Source: Nocardia sp. NRRL S-836 (GTDB taxonomy: Bacteria; Actinomycetota; Actinomycetes; Mycobacteriales; Pseudonocardiaceae). Taken from it: 64,000 bases of DNA. The stretch is from assembly GCF_001279525.1 (NCBI RefSeq), contig NZ_LGDY01000096.1:49119-113118 (forward strand), written 5' to 3'. Under the pieces are notes generated by a model that did no database searches, had not been told where the DNA came from, and saw only the letters and a program-made list of their open reading frames with translations. This document shows positions 34,930-43,527 of this stretch, piece by piece (the stretch's first letter is position 1; each line of letters begins with the position of its first letter). Both the position numbers and the translations under genes were made by a program.

Positions 34930-35349
34930 GTGGAGCCGCTCGAGACCGCACCGGGCGTGCGGGCCCGGATGAGCAAGCAGAAGACCCGCGACACGCAGAT
35001 CGAGGTGGAGCTGCGCCGGGCGCTGTTCGCCGCGGGCCTGCGCTACCGGGTGCACCGCAGGCCGGTGAAGAGCGTGCGACGCGAGGCCGACATCGTCTTC
35101 ACCTCGGCAAAGGTCGCGGTGTTCGTCGACGGCTGCTTCTGGCACGGCTGCCCCGAGCACGCCACCTGGCCGAAGAACAACGCCGAGTTCTGGCGGACGA
35201 AGATCGAGACCAACCGCCGGCGTGACCTGGACACCGACGCGAAGCTCGCCGACGCCGGCTGGCTGTCGGTGCGCGTGTGGGAGCACGAGAGCGCCGCAAC
35301 CGCGGCCGCCCGCGTGCACGAGGTCGTGCTGGGCAGGCGGCCGCGCTGA
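34930..35349 (+). CDS. Very short patch repair (Vsr-type) endonuclease
   Basis: 139 residues from GTG 34930 (GGGGAG about nine bases upstream). Vsr hallmarks: KQKTRDTQIEVELRRALFAA, D54 in READIVF, then KVAVFVDGCFWHGCPEH with H72 and H77, and KNNAEFWRTKIETN, GWLSVRVWEHE. These match the active site (Asp and His) of T:G mismatch nickases that accompany 5-methylcytosine methyltransferases. No cytosine methyltransferase gene is in the window, so it is an orphan here. Confidence 0.9.
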   Translation: MEPLETAPGVRARMSKQKTRDTQIEVELRRALFAAGLRYRVHRRPVKSVRREADIVFTSAKVAVFVDGCFWHGCPEHATWPKNNAEFWRTKIETNRRRDLDTDAKLADAGWLSVRVWEHESAATAAARVHEVVLGRRPR

Positions 35350-35479
35350 GCGGTCAGGAGGAGCGGAAGAAGCCGGGCCCACGTCTCCGGGTGCGTGCAC
35401 TGATGCGTTCACGCTAATGGAGCATCAAGTCGCCCGGACGCGATGCCGATGACCAGCATGTAGGCCGCCTGAGGGCCGC

Positions 35480-35485
35480 TACGAT
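35480..35485 (+). promoter_or_regulatory. -10 element of a leaderless promoter
   Basis: TACGAT, six bases, then GTG 35492 of the LuxR-type regulator. Confidence 0.4.
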
Positions 35486-35491
35486 CGATTC

Positions 35492-38251
35492 GTGCGCGAA
35501 CCGCTTGAACGAGACGACGAGATCGCGCACCTCCGTCAAGCCCTGGACGCAGCCACCCGTGGTGAGGGTCGCGTCGTCATCATCGAGGGTCGTGCGGGCA
35601 TCGGCAAGACCCGGCTCGTGCACGAGTGCCGTGAGCTGGCCAAGGAGCGCGGGTTCGGGCGGTTGCAGGCCGTGGGTGACGGGCTGGAGACCGCCATGGC
35701 GTGGGGTGTCGTGCGGCAGCTGGTCGAGCGGTCGATCTCGCGCTACTCGGGTGAGGTCAGGGAGAAGATCCTCGCCGGGCCGTCGGGTGCCGCGCTCAAG
35801 GCGCTCGACGACGCGGCGCTCGACCCGAGCGAGGCCGAGCTCGCCCGCACGCTGCACTCGCTGTGGTGGGTGGCGGTCGACCTGTCGTCCACGCGGCCGT
35901 TGCTGATCACGGTGGACGACGCGCACTGGGCCGACCTGTCGTCGCTGCGGTTCCTCGTCTACCTGTCGCGCCGGATCGCGGACCTGCCGATCGCCCTGGT
36001 CGTCGCCACCCGGCCGCCCGCGGACAACGCCGGTCCGCTCGCCCAGCTCAGCCTGTCGGCCGACCGGTTGCTGCCGCGGCCCCTCACCCCCGATGCGCTC
36101 AGCACGCTGGTGGGCGGGCACCCGGAGGTGGTCAAGGCGGTGCACGCGGCCAGCGGCGGGAACCCGTTCCTGGCGGGGGTGCTGGTCGACGAGCTGGCGG
36201 CGCTCGGGTTGCCGATCGACGACGCGAACACCGCGGAGAAGGTCGGCGGGCTCGGGCCCAGCACCGTCTTCCGCGCCACGCTCGGACGGCTGCCCGCTGC
36301 GGCCGTCTCCCTCGCGGGTGCGGTCGCGGTCCTCGGATCGCACGCCGACCCGTGGCAGGCGGCGGCACTCGCGCAGACCGCTGACCTGCCGGCCGCGGTG
36401 GAGGCGCTGGTGGCGGCGAACGTGATCGTCACCGGCGATCACCTGGAGTTCGTGCACCCCGTGGTGCGTGAGGCGGTGTTGAGCAGCCTCGGCCCGATCG
36501 CGCGTGCTTCGTTGCATGCGCGCGCTGCGACGGCGTTGGCAGAAGCCCACGCGTCGGCAGATCGGGTGGCGGCGCACCTCGTCCACGCCCCGAAGGGCAC
36601 GCTCCCGAACGCCGCCGAGGTGCTCAGGAAGGCCGCGTCGGCGCTGCTGGCCGCCGGTGACGCGCGCATGGCCGCCGCCCACCTCACGCGTGCCGTGGAC
36701 GAGCGGCCCGACGACGCGGCCCTGCGCGCGGAGCTGGGCAGGGCGCTGCTGCGGACCGGCGACGCGGTCAACGCCCACCGGCACCTGAAGGCGGCCGCGG
36801 CCGGGCTGCCGGACGCCGAGCTCGTGGCCGCCGCCGCGTCCGCGACGGCCGTGATCGAGGGGCCCGCGGCCGCGATCGAGGAGCTCACCGAGGCCATCGC
36901 GCGGCGGCCGGATGGCGAGTCGCGGCTGCACCTGGAGGCCAGGCTGGCGGTGTTCCGGTCGTTCCTGCCCGACCAGCGCCAGGTCGCGTCCGCGCACCTC
37001 AGCGGCTACGCGCACCTGGCAGGCGGCACGCCGGACGAACGCACGCTGCTGGGCCTGCTCGCCCAGATGGGCCGCTACGAGGTGTGGCCGCACGAGGAGG
37101 TCGCCGCGACCGCGACGCGCGCGCTGGCCAACGGCGCGTACTTCGACGACGCGACCGGCAGCACGGACGAGATGGTCGCGTGGCTCGTGGCGCTCCTCGC
37201 GTTGATGGCCGCTGACGGAGTCGATACGGCGCAACGAGAGATCGAACGCGCACGGCTCAAGGTGCGCGCGCACGGTTCGCCGATCGAGTTCGCGATGGTG
37301 ACGAACGCGGCGTTGTTCCTGAGCTGGCGCACCGGCAACATGCGGGCGGTCGAGGCCGAGGCGGAGGGTGCGCTGGCCGCGGTCGCCCACGAGGACCCCG
37401 GCTCGACCGTGATCAGCCTGCGCGCGACCTCCACCCACTTCGCGGTCTACGCGGCTCTCGAACGTGGTGACACGGCAGCGGCGGCGTCGTTCATCAACGC
37501 CTTCGACCGGGCACACGCCCATGCCCGCCCGACGATGCCGACGATCTGGTTGCACGAGGTGCGCGCGCTCATCGCGTTGGCCGGGAACGACCCCCGCAGG
37601 GCGATGTCCGAGGCGTACCGGCAGCGCGACGCCATGCACCGGGTGCACGTCGACCCGCCCACGATCCCGTGGCGCGCACCGGCCGCGAGGGCCGCTCTGC
37701 TGCTAGGTGAGCAGGAGCTCGCCCTCGAACTCGCCGCCGAGCAGGTGGAGGTGGCCCGCAGGTGGGGCGCCGCCACGGAGGTCGGCGCGGCCCTGCGGCT
37801 GCTCGCCCATGCCGACCCGGCCGCGCGCCTGGACCTGCTGGCCGAGTCCGTGCGGGTCCTGGAGGGCTCGCCGGCCCGGCTGGAGCTGGCCCGGTCGCTG
37901 GTCGACCTCGGTGAGGCGCTGCGGGTGGCCCGCAAGCGCACCGACGGCCGCGAACCGCTGCACCGGGCGATCGAGCTCGCGGGCGAGTGCGGCTCCGCGG
38001 CGTTGCGGACGCGCGCGACCGAGGCTCTGGAGGCGCTGGGTGACCGGCCGCGCCGGCAGGTCGTGGTGGGTGCGGAGGCGCTGACCGCGTCGGAACGCCG
38101 GGTCGCCGACCTCGCCGCCACCGGACGTGCGAACCGGGAGATCGCCCAGGAGCTGTTCGTGACGCCGAAGACGGTCGAGAACCACCTCGGCCGCATCTAC
38201 ACGAAGCTCGGGATCGCAGGTCGCAGGGACCTCGCCCGCGTTCTGGCCTAG
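35492..38251 (+). CDS. Large LuxR-family (LAL) regulator with AAA ATPase domain
   Basis: 919 residues. N-terminal ATPase: Walker A GRAGIGKT at 33-40, Walker B LLITVDDAHW near 130. A long helical TPR-like middle, and a C-terminal LuxR helix-turn-helix (LTASERRVADLAATGRANRE then VTPKTVENHLGRIYTKLGI). MalT-like LAL proteins are ATP-dependent activators of metabolite clusters or secreted-enzyme genes. The next gene encodes a secreted protein, with a palindrome between them that could be its target. Confidence 0.92.
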   Translation: MREPLERDDEIAHLRQALDAATRGEGRVVIIEGRAGIGKTRLVHECRELAKERGFGRLQAVGDGLETAMAWGVVRQLVERSISRYSGEVREKILAGPSGAALKALDDAALDPSEAELARTLHSLWWVAVDLSSTRPLLITVDDAHWADLSSLRFLVYLSRRIADLPIALVVATRPPADNAGPLAQLSLSADRLLPRPLTPDALSTLVGGHPEVVKAVHAASGGNPFLAGVLVDELAALGLPIDDANTAEKVGGLGPSTVFRATLGRLPAAAVSLAGAVAVLGSHADPWQAAALAQTADLPAAVEALVAANVIVTGDHLEFVHPVVREAVLSSLGPIARASLHARAATALAEAHASADRVAAHLVHAPKGTLPNAAEVLRKAASALLAAGDARMAAAHLTRAVDERPDDAALRAELGRALLRTGDAVNAHRHLKAAAAGLPDAELVAAAASATAVIEGPAAAIEELTEAIARRPDGESRLHLEARLAVFRSFLPDQRQVASAHLSGYAHLAGGTPDERTLLGLLAQMGRYEVWPHEEVAATATRALANGAYFDDATGSTDEMVAWLVALLALMAADGVDTAQREIERARLKVRAHGSPIEFAMVTNAALFLSWRTGNMRAVEAEAEGALAAVAHEDPGSTVISLRATSTHFAVYAALERGDTAAAASFINAFDRAHAHARPTMPTIWLHEVRALIALAGNDPRRAMSEAYRQRDAMHRVHVDPPTIPWRAPAARAALLLGEQELALELAAEQVEVARRWGAATEVGAALRLLAHADPAARLDLLAESVRVLEGSPARLELARSLVDLGEALRVARKRTDGREPLHRAIELAGECGSAALRTRATEALEALGDRPRRQVVVGAEALTASERRVADLAATGRANREIAQELFVTPKTVENHLGRIYTKLGIAGRRDLARVLA

Positions 38252-38266
38252 AACGGATGCACGTGG

Positions 38267-38285
38267 GGGTGTCCCTGATACACCC
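38267..38285 (+). promoter_or_regulatory. Inverted repeat between LAL regulator and secreted-protein gene
   Basis: GGGTGT and ACACCC around CCCTGAT. It may be a terminator for the regulator gene or an operator for the secreted-protein gene 110 bases downstream. The core CCTGATACACC recurs at 27252-27262. Confidence 0.35.
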
Positions 38286-38394
38286 ATCTTTCCCGCCGCG
38301 GGGTTGAGGGATCTCCCCTCATGCCCTTGGGGGTCCGCCTCGGCGAATCTTGTGTCACCGCAGGGGAACACAGGAACTCGAAGGGGACACCGAC

Positions 38395-39321
38395 ATGATC
38401 CGCACCGCTCTCGTCGCCACCGCCGCCACCGCCACCATCGCCGCCGTCTTCGCCCCGATCGCCTCGGCGGACCCGGTCATCGGCACGCCGCCGCCGTGCG
38501 TGACCGCCGCCGACCTGGTCGGCCCGGACTTCTCCGTCCGCAAGTGCGGTGTCAGCGACGTGGACCAGTTCCGCGCCGGTCTGGAGAACGACGGCGGCGC
38601 CTACTGCGGCCCGACCTCGCTCTACAACGTGCTGCACTACTGGGCCCACCAGAAGGCCGCCCCGGTCGGCTGGCTCACCACCAAGGTCGCGAACCTCGAC
38701 CCGAAGGACCCGGCCGACTACGGCGTCATCACCAACTCGATCGGGCGCATCGGCGTGGACGCCAAGTACAGCGGCAGCGGCACCAACCTCACCAACCTGC
38801 GCACCGCGTGGACCATCGCCACCAAGCCGGCCCGTGACGCCGGCTGGACCACCACCACGGGCGGCGTCAGCACGCACGAGAACCCCGACTTCGCCGGTGA
38901 CGTGGCCAAGAAGCTCAACGAGGGCCCGTTGCAGCTCGTCTACGGCCGGTACAAGGACGGCCCCACGACCGGTTCCCTGCAGCGCAGCGGCGGTCACATC
39001 GTCACCGTCGTGTCCGCCACGGGGTCGTTCGGCGGCAACACGATCCAGCTGAAGCTCGCCGACCCGGGCCGTGCGCTGGACCACGGTGACGGCGACTACC
39101 TGTCCACGCAGTCCGCCTACGAGGCGCTCGACGTCACCCTGACCAAGCGCTCGATCAAGGAGTACGTGCCGGTCAAGGACGACGAGAACACCCGTCAGGA
39201 CGAGTCGCTGCAGCCGGGCACCTACCGCACCGTCACCCGCTGGGAGCTGACCGGCCCGCGCTACGTCGGCACGACCCGGCCGATGGTCGAGGGCTTCAAC
39301 TGGTTCGACATGGCCAAGTGA
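38395..39321 (+). CDS. Secreted papain-fold (C39-peptidase-like) protein
   Basis: 308 residues from ATG 38395 with AAGGGGA upstream. Signal peptide of about 25 residues (TALVATAATATIAAVF..ASA). C71 in GGAYCGPTSLYNVLHYW, a histidine in SGGHIVTVVSATG (about 202) and an aspartate in LKLADPGRA form a plausible Cys-His-Asp triad in the order of C39-like/papain-fold enzymes. Probably an exported cysteine peptidase or transglutaminase-like enzyme. Followed by a terminator; likely controlled by the LAL regulator upstream. Confidence 0.8.
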   Translation: MIRTALVATAATATIAAVFAPIASADPVIGTPPPCVTAADLVGPDFSVRKCGVSDVDQFRAGLENDGGAYCGPTSLYNVLHYWAHQKAAPVGWLTTKVANLDPKDPADYGVITNSIGRIGVDAKYSGSGTNLTNLRTAWTIATKPARDAGWTTTTGGVSTHENPDFAGDVAKKLNEGPLQLVYGRYKDGPTTGSLQRSGGHIVTVVSATGSFGGNTIQLKLADPGRALDHGDGDYLSTQSAYEALDVTLTKRSIKEYVPVKDDENTRQDESLQPGTYRTVTRWELTGPRYVGTTRPMVEGFNWFDMAK

Positions 39322-39334
39322 CCCCGGGCCGCAG

Positions 39335-39367
39335 GAGGCCGCGCTCCCCGCGAGGGGGCGCGGCCTT
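39335..39367 (+). terminator. Terminator hairpin
   Basis: GGCCGCGC-TCCCC and GGGGG-CGCGGCC around GCGA, with a one-base bulge, 13 bases after the secreted-protein stop. Confidence 0.65.
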
Positions 39368-39405
39368 CGCGGCGTGATTCTCAGTCTGCTCTCACACATC
39401 GCGTC

Positions 39406-39411
39406 TAACCT
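39406..39411 (+). promoter_or_regulatory. -10 element of a leaderless promoter
   Basis: TAACCT, six bases, then GTG 39418. Confidence 0.4.
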
Positions 39412-39417
39412 GGGCAT

Positions 39418-40491
39418 GTGCGTGTTCTCGTGGTGTCGGCGCCGTTGCTGGGTCATGTCTTCCCGTTGCTGCCGCTGGCGCTGGCGTTGCGGGAGGCGGG
39501 TCACGACGTCGTGATCGCCACCGGCGGCGAGGCGGTGAGGGCCGGCGAGTCGGGCCTGCCCGTCGAGGACGTCGTCGGGCCGGACGTCCACTTCGGCCGG
39601 GTCGCGGCGCGGATCATGCTCACCCACCCGCTGGTGGCACGGGCGGAGCTGCGCGGCAGCGGGAGGCTGGACTTCGTCTCCCGCCTGTTCGCCGCCGTCA
39701 ACAACGCCATGACCGCCCCGCTGCAAGCGCTTGCCACCCGGTGGCGCCCGGACGTGGTCCTGCACGAACCGCTGGCGGCCGCGGGGTCGACGTTGGACGT
39801 GCCTTCGATCGTGCAAGACGTCTCGCTGTTCGACGGGCTGGAGCTCACCGCCGCCGTGAGCGCCCGGATGAAGGCCGAAACCCACGCGCCCGCAACGGTT
39901 CTGCGCACGGCCCCGGCCAGTCTGGCGAAGTTCCCCGGCGGGCTGCCGATGCGGTTCGTCCCCCACGCCGGCACCGGCGAGGTCCCCGCGTGGCTGGCGG
40001 AGCCGTCCGGCACGCCGCGGATCCTCGTCAGCCGCAGCACCGCCCCCGGCCCCGGCGCGGGCCGGATGATGGCCGCCGTGGTCGAGGCCGCCGCCCACGT
40101 CGACGCCGAGTTCGTCCTGGTCCGCCCCGACCGGACCGACGGCCTGCCCGACAACGTCAGGACCACGGGCTGGGTGCCCGTCCCGGCCGTGCTGCCGTTC
40201 TGCGACGGCATCGTGCACCACGGCGGCGCGGGCACGCTGCTGGCCGCGCTCGCCGCGGGCGTCCCGCAGCTGGTGGAGCCCGGTCCCGGCGACCGCACCG
40301 CGCACGCGACCGCGGTCGCCGGCCGCGGTGCCGGGCTGAAGGCGACGCCGCGCGACATCACCCCGGAACTGCTGACCACGCTGATCACGACGCCGAAGCT
40401 GCAGGCCGCCGCGTGCGAGGTGCGCGAGGAGATGGCGAAGATGCCCGCACCGGCGGATATCGCCCGTCAATGGGAAAGCATCGTCACCTAG
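39418..40491 (+). CDS. GT1-type glycosyltransferase with atypical donor motif
   Basis: 357 residues. N-terminal MRVLVVSAPLLGHVFPLLPL and C-terminal HHGGAGTLLAALAAGVPQLV as in MGT-type enzymes. In place of the usual LPQGADQ donor-binding segment it has EPGPGDRTAHA, so the nucleotide-sugar preference or activity may differ. GTG 39418 chosen from the leaderless -10 and from alignment with its two relatives in this window, both starting MRI. Next to a second, better conserved glycosyltransferase but with its own promoter. Acceptor unknown. Confidence 0.88.
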   Translation: MRVLVVSAPLLGHVFPLLPLALALREAGHDVVIATGGEAVRAGESGLPVEDVVGPDVHFGRVAARIMLTHPLVARAELRGSGRLDFVSRLFAAVNNAMTAPLQALATRWRPDVVLHEPLAAAGSTLDVPSIVQDVSLFDGLELTAAVSARMKAETHAPATVLRTAPASLAKFPGGLPMRFVPHAGTGEVPAWLAEPSGTPRILVSRSTAPGPGAGRMMAAVVEAAAHVDAEFVLVRPDRTDGLPDNVRTTGWVPVPAVLPFCDGIVHHGGAGTLLAALAAGVPQLVEPGPGDRTAHATAVAGRGAGLKATPRDITPELLTTLITTPKLQAAACEVREEMAKMPAPADIARQWESIVT

Positions 40492-40533
40492 ATCGAGCAA
40501 CCCGATCCGGCCCCGATTGTTTGCGTCACCCCA

Positions 40534-40539
40534 TAGTGT
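40534..40539 (+). promoter_or_regulatory. -10 element of a leaderless promoter
   Basis: TAGTGT, six bases, then GTG 40546; this favours 40546 over the adjacent GTG at 40543. Confidence 0.4.
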
Positions 40540-40545
40540 GTTGTG

Positions 40546-41691
40546 GTGCGCATTCTCTTCTCGAGCCTGGGCTCGCACGGACACACGTATCCGTTACTCC
40601 CGCTCGCGGTCGCCGCCCGTGAGCAAGGGCACGACATCGTTTACGCGGTCGACTCCGGATTTCACGCTCCCGTCGCAAAGCTGGGTTTCACCGTCGTCGA
40701 GGCCGGCCTGAGCATCCTCGACGCGTTCACCCAGGCCAACAGCCTGCACGGGACCGATCAGTTCCAGCGCGAGATGCTCCGCCAGACCGCCTCGACGGCG
40801 TTCGGCTCGGTCCTCCCCCGCGCCTATGCCCGTGATCTGGCCCCGATCCTGGAAAGGGACAAGCCGGACCTGGTGGTCTTCGAGATCCTCAACCCCGGCG
40901 CGGGCGTCGCGGCCATCCAGGCGGGAATTCCGGCCGTCTGCCACGGTTTCGGCAAGGTTGACCCGATGATGGCCCCTGAGACCATGGTCACGCCACTGCT
41001 GGAGTACCTGGACGAAGTGGGCATCACGGTGCCGAATGGGCAGTTCTTCGGGCTTGGAGCGCCTTATCTCGACATCTTCCCGGCGTCGTTGCAGGACCTC
41101 GACCACCTGAGGGAGGTCGAGCGGATCCCGGTGCGGCCGGTGCCGTTCGCCGAGCCGGGGCAGGTGCCGGACTGGGTGCGCGAGCACCGCCGGCCGTTGG
41201 TCTACCTGACGTTCGGCACCGCGTTCGCCGGGCTGGAGCTGATCCAGCGGGCGATGGCCGGACTGTCGCGTTTGGACGCCGAGGTCCTGGTCGCGACCGG
41301 GCCGCAGGTGGAGGCCTCGCTGGTCGCCGACGCACCGGACAACGTGCACGTCATGTCGTGGGTGCCCCAGGCGGATCTGCTCGCGCACGCAGATCTCGTG
41401 GTGCACCACGGCGGCAGCGGCACAACGGTCAGCGCGATGACGACCGGGGTGCCGCAGCTGGTGCTGCCACAGGGCGCCGACCAGTTCCGCAACGGCGAGG
41501 TGGTCGCCGCGGCGAACCTCGGTGACCACCTCGTCGGCGAGGAGTTCACCGCGGACGCCGTGCACGACACGGTGGCCAGGCTGCTCAACGACGCGGCCGT
41601 CCACGACGCGGTCGAGAGCATCCGGCTGGAGATCGCGGCGATGCCGTCGCCGGCGGACGTGGTGCCGAAGCTGGTCGAGCTGGCGGGCTAG
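40546..41691 (+). CDS. MGT-type (GT1) glycosyltransferase
   Basis: 381 residues from GTG 40546. N-terminal MRILFSSLGSHGHTYPLLPL, donor region HHGGSGTTVSAMTTGVPQLV then LPQGADQFRN, complete for the family. About 40% like the two other glycosyltransferases of this window by eye, so they are paralogues rather than recent copies. No aglycone biosynthesis genes are near; a detoxifying or self-protective glycosylation is possible. Followed by a convergent STAS gene. Confidence 0.9.
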   Translation: MRILFSSLGSHGHTYPLLPLAVAAREQGHDIVYAVDSGFHAPVAKLGFTVVEAGLSILDAFTQANSLHGTDQFQREMLRQTASTAFGSVLPRAYARDLAPILERDKPDLVVFEILNPGAGVAAIQAGIPAVCHGFGKVDPMMAPETMVTPLLEYLDEVGITVPNGQFFGLGAPYLDIFPASLQDLDHLREVERIPVRPVPFAEPGQVPDWVREHRRPLVYLTFGTAFAGLELIQRAMAGLSRLDAEVLVATGPQVEASLVADAPDNVHVMSWVPQADLLAHADLVVHHGGSGTTVSAMTTGVPQLVLPQGADQFRNGEVVAAANLGDHLVGEEFTADAVHDTVARLLNDAAVHDAVESIRLEIAAMPSPADVVPKLVELAG

Positions 41692-41713
41692 CGGAGCGGG
41701 TGCCCGGCGGGTG

Positions 41714-42097
41714 TCACTCGCTGGGCACCGGCTTCAGCGCGGTCAGCGCCTCCGGCACCGAGTCGTGCAGCCGGAGCACGTCGGCCACGCCGGTGACCTG
41801 CAACGGCCTCTTGACGGCGCGGTGCGGGGCCACGACGTGGAAGTCCATGCCGTGCTCGTCGGCGAGCTCGTGTGCGGTGATCAGCGTGGAGATGCCGGTC
41901 GAGCCGAAGAAGCTGACCCCGGTCAGGTCGGCGACCAGCGCCGGTCCCGCCGTCTCGAAGCCCAGGCGCAGCGCGTCCAGCACGACGTCGGCGGTGTCGG
42001 CGTCGATCTCACCCTCGACCGCGACGACCACCACTCCGGCGACCTCGTCGGCACGCACCGTCAGCAGCGGTGACTCATTGAACTGATCTTCGTTCAC
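41714..42097 (-). CDS. STAS-domain protein (anti-sigma factor antagonist)
   Basis: 127 residues from GTG 42097, chosen because GGGGAG lies five bases upstream; GTG 42103 is also open. STAS fold: VVVVAVEGEIDADTADVVLD, then LVADLTGVSFFGSTGISTLI with the phosphorylatable serine in GSTG. Such proteins bind an RsbW-type anti-sigma kinase and free a stress sigma factor when unphosphorylated. No kinase or sigma gene is adjacent, so it works in trans. Confidence 0.9.
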   Translation of the reverse strand: MNEDQFNESPLLTVRADEVAGVVVVAVEGEIDADTADVVLDALRLGFETAGPALVADLTGVSFFGSTGISTLITAHELADEHGMDFHVVAPHRAVKRPLQVTGVADVLRLHDSVPEALTALKPVPSE

Positions 42098-42419
42098 CAG
42101 CACTCCCCGGTGGCCGAAGCGCGTATGACTAGGACTCCGAGCACGCTGCTGAACCCGGCTGCGTCATCGACGTTACGGCTGTTGCTTACACACCACAACC
42201 TATTGCAACAGCATCCGTCGATCGGAGGCGACCGGCCCGGTGGCGCGTCACCGGGGGACCGCTCTCACCGTCGCGGGGTGGTTCTTCGTCGAGCAGCACG
42301 TTTCGCGGAGCCGGGCCGTCGCCGGTGGTGAGCGGTTGTGTGGTCACGGTTGTGTCTCGGCCGAGCAGGGGTTTCGTGTCCACAGTGGACAACCGTGGTC
42401 AAGGCCGATGTGACGTTGC
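42098..42419. other. Intergenic region with an inverted repeat
   Basis: No gene seen. GCTGTTGC (42178-42185) and GCAACAGC (42205-42212) form an eight-base inverted repeat with a 19-base spacer in the promoter region of the STAS gene; it could be an operator. A TCCACAGTGGA copy lies at 42379. Confidence 0.35.
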
Positions 42420-43457
42420 TCATCCGACGGCGAACCGGAAGTTGCGCGACCTGCCGACGACGTACGGGCGCACGGCGTCGAACACCTCGGCGTGCCGGTC
42501 CTCGACGTGCAGCCGGGGCGAGATCAGCTTGAGCAGGTGGGTGGCGCCGGGGCTGATCTTGTCGTTGAGCGGGAGCAGGCCGAGGAAGATCGGCACGTCG
42601 GAGCCGGCGGCGCGCTCGCGGACGCTGTGCAGCGCTTCTGCCGGGAGATCGCTGAGCAGCACGTTGTCACCCTGGTAGGTGTGTGGCGGGAGTTCGCCGC
42701 CGCTCGCCCTGTGAAACGGCTTCACACCGAACTCCTCGGTGAGTCGTGGCGCCACCTTCAGGTGGTCGATGTCGAACGGCCTGGTGCTCGCGTAGGTGAG
42801 GCGGACGGTGTTCTGCCCCCTCAGCGGCTCCGGGAGCACCGGGATGTCCGGGAACGCGATGGTCGCGAGCGACGGTGTGACGTGGTCCGGCAGGTCCCAC
42901 CGGTGAAACGCGTCGAACACCGCTTCGGCGTGTTTCGCGTCGAAGTACATCTCCCCGCTGTGAACCTGGTTCACAGGCAGCAGCTCGAACTCCAGGGTCG
43001 TCACCACCTCGCCGATCTTGTCCATGCTCCGGACGCGGTCGCGGGCGAGGCCGAACTCGCGGGCCAGCAGTCCGTGGCCGCCGCCGAGGGTGTAGCCGAC
43101 CACGCCGACGTCACCGGCGTCGCCGCTGAGCGGGGCGAGGCCGTGCGGAGCGGCCGCGTCGATCACCTGCTGCCAGAGCGCGCCCGCCTCGACCGTGGCG
43201 GTGCGCTGGGCGGGGTCGACGTGGACGCCGTTCATCCGCTTGGTGGAGATGAGGACGCCGGTCGTCGGCGTGGTGAGGCCGTGACCGGTGGCCTGGACCT
43301 CGTACGGGAGGCCGTTGGCCTCGGCGTGCTCGACGGCTTTCCGCACGTCCTCGGCGTTCTCCACGGCGAAGATCACCTGGGGCTCGTGGCGCAGACCGGT
43401 CTGGAAGCCGCTGCGTTCGTCGTCGTAGCCGGGGTCGCCGGGGTGGAATATCTGCAT
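42420..43457 (-). CDS. FAD-binding (PCMH/BBE-type) oxidoreductase with internal deletion
   Basis: 345 residues; relatives have 440-470. N-terminal FAD part is present: VQATGHGLTTPTTGVLISTK and VGYTLGGGHGLLAREFGLAR, with the histidine in ATGHG at the covalent-flavin position. Directly after RDRVRSMD the protein jumps to GEVVTTLEFELLPV, so the segment that normally carries the ELFWALRGGGGNFG-type FAD contact (about 30 residues, junction near 43010-43022) is missing without frameshift. The berberine-bridge C-terminus is also absent. Probably inactive or changed in function. Divergent from a LysR gene. Confidence 0.82.
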   Translation of the reverse strand: MQIFHPGDPGYDDERSGFQTGLRHEPQVIFAVENAEDVRKAVEHAEANGLPYEVQATGHGLTTPTTGVLISTKRMNGVHVDPAQRTATVEAGALWQQVIDAAAPHGLAPLSGDAGDVGVVGYTLGGGHGLLAREFGLARDRVRSMDKIGEVVTTLEFELLPVNQVHSGEMYFDAKHAEAVFDAFHRWDLPDHVTPSLATIAFPDIPVLPEPLRGQNTVRLTYASTRPFDIDHLKVAPRLTEEFGVKPFHRASGGELPPHTYQGDNVLLSDLPAEALHSVRERAAGSDVPIFLGLLPLNDKISPGATHLLKLISPRLHVEDRHAEVFDAVRPYVVGRSRNFRFAVG

Positions 43458-43513
43458 GTTTCCAGGGTGGATGAGCAGTGGTTATATGTCCAAGATCTAG
43501 TTGTGCTCGGTTC

Positions 43514-43519
43514 TATAAT
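43514..43519 (+). promoter_or_regulatory. -10 element of the LysR gene
   Basis: A consensus TATAAT eight bases before ATG 43528, in the 70-base divergent region shared with the FAD oxidoreductase gene. It is the most AT-rich promoter in the window. Confidence 0.5.
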
Positions 43520-43527
43520 CGGTGGTT

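Noticed and set aside
23743..41691. Secondary-metabolite cluster suggested by three glycosyltransferases and SARP/LAL regulators
   Set aside because: No polyketide, peptide or terpene synthase or tailoring set is present; the regulators and glycosyltransferases are scattered among unrelated genes.
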